The translations under genes were made by a program, and so were the position numbers. Positions 59,401 to 64,000 of a DNA stretch of 64,000 nt are shown in pieces. The stretch is taken from NCBI GenBank assembly GCA_035048815.1, contig JAUCBN010000046.1, forward strand, positions 14,238,999 to 14,302,998, read 5' to 3'. The notes under the pieces are model-generated. The model ran no database searches. It had not been told where the DNA came from and was given only the letters and a program-made list of their open reading frames with translations. Numbering within the stretch: position 1 is the first letter of the stretch; the number at the start of each line of letters is the position of its first letter. Source of the stretch: Abelmoschus esculentus (taxonomy: Eukaryota; Streptophyta; Magnoliopsida; Malvales; Malvaceae).

Positions 59401-60268
59401 ATGGATATTGTGTATGCCGAGGGGTTTACATCATTGAATGGACTCTCTTGCATGGAATTCTCTTTTCCCCAAATAGAACGAGAAATCACACTTGACGGTT
59501 ATCAGCATGATCCATCAGCAAGGTTATATTCTAGCCTATGCTTAAATTGTTCACTTTATTCCTTGGAATAGATATACAACATGTACAGTTCATAATATTC
59601 CTTGGGGCTTAATTGGTGCATCATAGGACGATTTCATCTATACTTATCGTGCTTACCATTTCTTGCTTTGAATCGGCAGGTACCAGCTTATTAGACTGCA
59701 TCCCAGTAGCCTCGGCGAGAAATGTAAATGGTTGGAAATGTTTGAAGACATCGATATTGTCCTTTTTTCTGTCTCGTTGACCGACTATGATGAGTTTTCA
59801 CCAGACAGTAATGGAGTTCTCACAAACAAAATGTTGGCTAGCAAGCAACTGTTTGAAAGCATAGTCACCCATCCAACCTTTGAGAAAAAGAACTTCCTTC
59901 TATTACTCAACAAAGCTGACCTGCTCGAGGAAAAGATCGAGCAGGTCCCTCTCACTCGATGTGAATGGTTCCATGACTTCAACCCAGTTATCAGCCATAA
60001 TCACTACAACAACTGCAGCAATAATAGAAATAATCACACTTCACTATCGCAGAGTGCCTTTGAGTACATCGCTACGAAGTTCAAGAGATTGTTCAATTCT
60101 CTTACTGATCGTAAGCTGTACGTTTCAATGGTTACCGGTTTGGAGCCTGATTCTGTTGATGAAGCTTTAAGATACAGCAGGCACATTCTTAAGTGGAACG
60201 AAACCGAAAATAGCTTAGTTAACACCGAGATGTCATCTACGGATATTGAGGCAAGCTCAACCTCATGA
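56490..60268 (+). CDS. XLG1: extra-large GTP-binding protein (XLG1-like)
   Basis: Eight exons are read at 56490-57473, 57563-57700, 57791-57895, 57989-58153, 58623-58800, 58951-59192, 59362-59522 and 59680-60268, giving 853 codons. The N-terminal half has the GPPITFDIPKSVPVDIDRLP and PVIQPIVK motifs of XLG1. A Cys-rich zinc-type region follows (CYRCLKGN to CITCIG, about residues 195-237), then a basic, NLS-like stretch. The C-terminal half is a G-alpha-like domain: P-loop region LLVGYPKSGTSTIYKQ (about residue 450), helical domain (LKAFSDWLVQVM), switch region (YEPSDMDIVYAEGFTS) and the guanine-specificity motif NKADLLEEK. XLGs pair with G-beta-gamma at the plasma membrane and nucleus in immunity, root growth and hormone signalling. 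The ATG at 56490 is the first one in this frame. It appears intact. XLG1 versus XLG3 is judged by memory. Confidence 0.93.
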
Positions 60269-60467
60269 TCCATTTTTTTTAATCAAATTGTAAAATTAGA
60301 TGTAGGAAAAACAGATTCTTTGCATAGAACTCAATGGTGAAGCAATATATGATTTATTCTTCAGAAAAAAGCACCAACTTGAAAAATCAAATACAGTTGT
60401 TTTAATTGACAGTAATTTGGGGCAGACATGTGAATTGCAAACCAAGCTATATGCATCTTTGCACCAA
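60269..60467. other. shared 3' region between convergent genes
   Basis: Only 199 bp separate the XLG stop from the P450 stop on the opposite strand, so their 3' untranslated regions must be short or overlap. No other feature is seen. Confidence 0.6.
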
Positions 60468-62117
60468 TTACCTATAGAGCATGGATGGTAACTTTGGGGT
60501 AAGAGTAACCTCTAATGGTGTAGCTTTAGGAACGGCTATTCCGGGGCTTTCACTCATATCGACTGCTTCATCCGAGACTGTTCCCCATTCAAATCCATGA
60601 AGCAGTCGAGCCAATGCTAAGTGCAGGAACCGAAGCGCAAAAGTGATACCTGGACAAATCCTTCTACCACAACCAAATGGTATAAGCTCAAAATTTTGAC
60701 CCCTCACATCTATGTTAGCATGATCACTGAGGAATCTCTCCGGCATGAAATCTAATGGCTTATGCCAAATGCTGGGGTCACGCTGCAACTTCCAGAGGTT
60801 AACCAAAAGTTGAGTCCCTGCCGGAACGTGGAAACCGGCTACTGTGCAGTCCTCCATAGCTTCTCTTGGTATCGACAGAGGCACTGCTGGGTATAATCGC
60901 ATTGTTTCCTTGATAATGGCTTGCAGGTATACCAAATTGCTTATGTCTGAGTCTTCCACTTGTCGATCTTTCCCGACATGGATGTCGAGTTCATCTTGGG
61001 CCTTCTTTAGTGCATGACGATTGTTCAACAGCAGGGAGACTGCCCATGTAAGCGTAACGACGTTGGTATCGATGGCACCCAAGGCAAGACTCTGCAATCA
61101 CAATTGTCTGATAAGGCTATCTGTTTTCTGATTATGCTTTAACTTACATGATTCTACTTAACAATAACTTACCAGGCAAGTTGCTTTAATGGTAACATCA
61201 GCCTCTTGAGATGGAACATTGTTTTCATCCATGATAGACAACATGACATCAATGAAATCTTGGTCCCCTTTGATGCCTTCGTCGCGCCTCCTTTCGCGAT
61301 GCTCGTTTACCCAGCTTCCAAGTACAAAATCCAATTCCTTTGCTGTCTGCTTTATTTTTCCTATGTTTCCCATCACTGTATCGAGCCAGCCAAGAAACGG
61401 CACCGCATCGGAAAACAAGAACAACCCTCCCAGATAAGAGAAGTCACCCATGGCCTTTTGGCATCGCCTTGATTCCTCGTTACAGCTTCCTTCAGTACCA
61501 TGATATCTTTTCCCAGCAATCATCCTCACTATGATGTTGGTGGTTAAGTCACCAATTCTTTCCTCCATCTCAACGAAAGCGACACCTCCGTTTTTCGCAG
61601 ACACCTCATATAATTCCCTTATAAAGCTATTGATTTCGGTGTCGAGAACATGCTTGAGTAACTCGAGCCGACGACTAGATAGGAGCTCAACCGTTGCTAG
61701 TTTCCTTATACTCCGCCAATACTGTCCATAAGGAGCAAAGCCTAACACGTTATGGTCATAACCCATAAGCTTTATGGCTAAGGACTTTGGACGTGTGAGG
61801 AAAACCTTATCATTGGTTGTGAAACATTCTTTCGCAACTTCCCAGTTACTCACCACAAGTGCTCGACGAATCCCAAGACGGATCAAGAACGCTGGTCCGT
61901 ACTTGTCAGCCATGTCTGCAAATGCTCTATGTAGCAGCTGGTTTTTTCCGAGAAGTCGAAGATGACCGAGAAACGGTAACGCCCCATCCGGCTCAGGGGG
62001 TCTCCTCTGCCGTTTCTTCCTGCCTTTAACAAGGATGCTGGCCACAATTATGGTAATAATTATGCAAGAAAGAAGTGCAAACAGGGGTTGTTTCTGAAAT
62101 TGTATAGAGAATTCCAT
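60468..62117 (-). CDS. cytochrome P450, CYP82 family-like
   Basis: Two exons on the minus strand, 62117-61173 and 61091-60468, are joined across an 81-bp GT/AG intron and give 522 codons. An N-terminal membrane anchor (LLSCIIITIIVASILV) and a basic, Pro-rich hinge (GRKKRQRRPPEPDGALP) place it on the ER. The hallmarks follow: the I-helix (LGAIDTNVVTLTW), the ExxR in KETMRLYP, the PERF motif in DFMPERF and the heme loop FGCGRRICPG. One phase-0 intron after about residue 315 and sequences such as GYDHNVLGFAPYGQYWR fit CYP82, whose members oxidise terpenoids, alkaloids and phenolics. The substrate cannot be told. The start is the ATG at 62117; upstream codons lack another ATG. It looks functional and converges on the XLG gene. 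Confidence 0.92.
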
Positions 62118-62839
62118 GGAGATCAAACTGTTTTTCAAAAATATTTAGAATCTAAACAAAATTGGAGACAAGAGTTTAACATAGGCAAGTTAATGCCACA
62201 TAGAACCACTCATAAATCTATTGACCTTGAGAAAAAAAAGATAGAGACAGCCACCAAACCCTGTCGCCAAGCTTTTGTATAGATCTGCAACACATCCTAC
62301 TTACAAAGCTGTTTGAAATGTAACCCTAATCTTAACTTGGAGGTGTACATTAGATTTAAAATATAGTTTATAACTTTAACATCACAATAATTATTCTTGT
62401 AGATTGTAATAAAAATATGAAAAAACTAAACCATATTAAATTTATCTAAAGATCAAAACAAAAATTCATGCTTGAAACGAAAAACATCTCAAGTTTCTAA
62501 AAATTCTCATAATATTTATAATAAAAGAGTTTGCAAGTAACTGTACTGAAAAATATATGTAAAAATTTGTAGAGTATCAATTTCTAGGGCCAAGGATCTG
62601 AAAAATAAACTAAAAGAATGAGCTATAAAACCCAATGTATCTCTATAGACATGTATCACAATATCACTCAATTTACAATCACATAGATATATAAATTTTC
62701 GCAGTAAATAAACACAAAGAGTGATGAATGTAATATCACAGAGAATGCAGTCTCATACTTCGAACGTCAATCACAGTGGTGGTAAAGTGTGGTAGAATCA
62801 TCTTCCTCCGTACAGTCCCACCCTATTCATACGTGATAA
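62118..62839. other. P450 upstream region
   Basis: This AT-rich DNA contains the P450 promoter and 5' untranslated region on the minus strand. No motif is assigned. Confidence 0.5.
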
Positions 62840-64000
62840 GTGCTTAATTCACTATCACTTTTTACACTTTTCAAGGACAATAATCACTTAATTTACACCT
62901 ACTTGGACTAAATCATGTACTTAATGTGAGATATTTAGATATTCTGCTTATGTGACTTATAAAGATGATATTTATAGAAAATGCAGGCTTTACGGCACCT
63001 TTTATGCGATTGCAGGAATATCCATTGCCGCGGCAGTAATCGAGGCTGAAGCAGAACCTGAGGCCGTGGCAGCAGCTGAAGAACAAGTAACGATATTGTA
63101 GGCGACTTGAAGAGAAAAATGAGGTGGACGTTTCTGGACAAACAACACAAGTATCGAAGCTGGGAAACGAGCAGAACGGCCAAGTCAAAGGCCACGCGGA
63201 AAAGAATCCTTGTGGGAATAAACTTGGAAATAAAACAATTATTTTATTTATGTACTTGACTTGTGTTTTACTCTAAGTTGTATTCCTACTTAGGAAAGGT
63301 TTGCCCTAGGTCAAGCCTATATAAACCATAGCCGACCAAGGAGAAGGGAATAATACAACGCACGAGAGAAATTAGAGTTTTAGAGTTTTTTTTTTGTTTC
63401 AATTATGTTCTAAACTTTCTTAGGGTTTAGGTGAAGGTTGTTAAGTATTTGTGAGAGAAGATTGAACTTTGTTTTCTTATTTTATGCAATAAAATATTAA
63501 GGTTTGCTTATTCTTTACTATTCATTGATCTTGCATTCAAGCTCGGGAGAGAAGTTTGTGAGAGATTTATTTGTCTAATATCAGGAGAGTTAGGCTCATG
63601 AAAGGGATAAGCACATTATTTTTCTAGCTGGAAAATACTAACTCGGCCTAAGGATAGATTAGAGTTTCAGCTGCTAAAAGAAGTGTGAGATTGGTTGGTG
63701 GTTATTATTGATTCACGCCGTGAGGTATCATCAAGGACTAGTCTTCAACAGTACTTCGACTTAGGGATAAGCGAAGTCATCCAAGGGCACTTTGTCGAAC
63801 CTTAAAGAAGTCCACCTAAGAGTAAGGGATTGCCGCGTGGGACGCTGGTCTTCATTGTCGAGGCAGGAAACTGCAGTTCTGCCAAGGCAGTGTTGTATTA
63901 TTGCACAGAACAGAAACAAGTCAAGTGAACTCACAATACGATTCAACTGGATCCTACCCATTCTTTAAACTTGATCTTATTTTCATTCACTATTCTTCTT
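62840..64000. other. possible retroelement LTR/leader or gene 5' region, cut by window end
   Basis: No coding frame is recognised. On the plus strand there is a TATA-like CCTATATAAACC (63316-63327). It is followed by a leader-like stretch (GAATAATACAACGCACGAGA), a poly-T run and GCAATAAAATATT (63486-63498), which resembles a polyadenylation signal. This order is what an LTR shows (promoter, R region, signal). No second LTR, primer site or target duplication is visible before the window ends. Confidence 0.3.

Noticed and set aside
5390..62117. A triterpenoid gene cluster of SQE and P450
   Set aside because: The SQE copies are pseudogenes, no oxidosqualene cyclase is present, and unrelated genes lie between.

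Overview
The window is nuclear DNA of a flowering plant, almost certainly a eudicot. It has intron-split genes with GT/AG junctions, very AT-rich intergenic DNA, many small DNA transposons and one large Ty3/gypsy retrotransposon. The retrotransposon's extra 5' ORF (DUF7745-like) and the protein similarities suggest Malvaceae, perhaps a Gossypium relative. That taxonomic call is an inference from memory, not a search.

Left part (1-5389): no protein gene is seen. It holds AT-rich DNA, a Mutator-like foldback element with a perfect 9-bp target duplication, a larger foldback element, a dispersed repeat and two AT microsatellites. From 5390 to 30528 lie two broken, same-strand squalene epoxidase (SQE) copies. 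The first has exon 1 at 5390-5614 and exons 2-8 at 22161-25475. The gap between them is a complete 16.3-kb Ogre/Tat-type LTR retrotransposon (5835-22126) inside intron 1, flanked by the 5-bp duplication CTGTG. It carries a tRNA-Arg primer site, an extra ORF1, gag, protease, a predicted intron before reverse transcriptase, two RNase H regions, integrase, a hairpin-rich 73-bp tandem array and near-identical 2.1-kb LTRs. Its ORFs carry single stops and frameshifts, so this copy is not autonomous as read. The second SQE copy (29043-30528) is truncated and has internal deletions.

Right part: apparently intact genes are a TRICHOME BIREFRINGENCE-LIKE O-acetyltransferase (31162-33816, +), an ARIADNE-type RBR ubiquitin ligase (41090-44009, +), a class 1 phytoglobin (47336-48086, +), a single-exon JINGUBANG-like WD40 protein (51484-52905, +), an extra-large G protein close to XLG1 (56490-60268, +) and a CYP82-like cytochrome P450 (60468-62117, -). 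Two broken genes lie among them: a DUF1005 fragment (34195-35101, -) and a type I MADS-box gene with one frameshift (36157-36863, -). The genes look like an ordinary unlinked euchromatic set, not a pathway cluster. SQE and P450 enzymes can both serve triterpenoid metabolism, but they are over 30 kb apart and the SQE copies are dead.

Intergenic DNA on the right holds further small elements. Several have exact or near-exact target duplications: three hAT-like MITEs ending TAG(A/G/C)G...CCCCTA, and a Stowaway-like MITE. A dispersed repeat rich in TATCGATAC/TATCGAAAC motifs occurs at three places. Exon borders were placed by eye from reading frame and splice sites.
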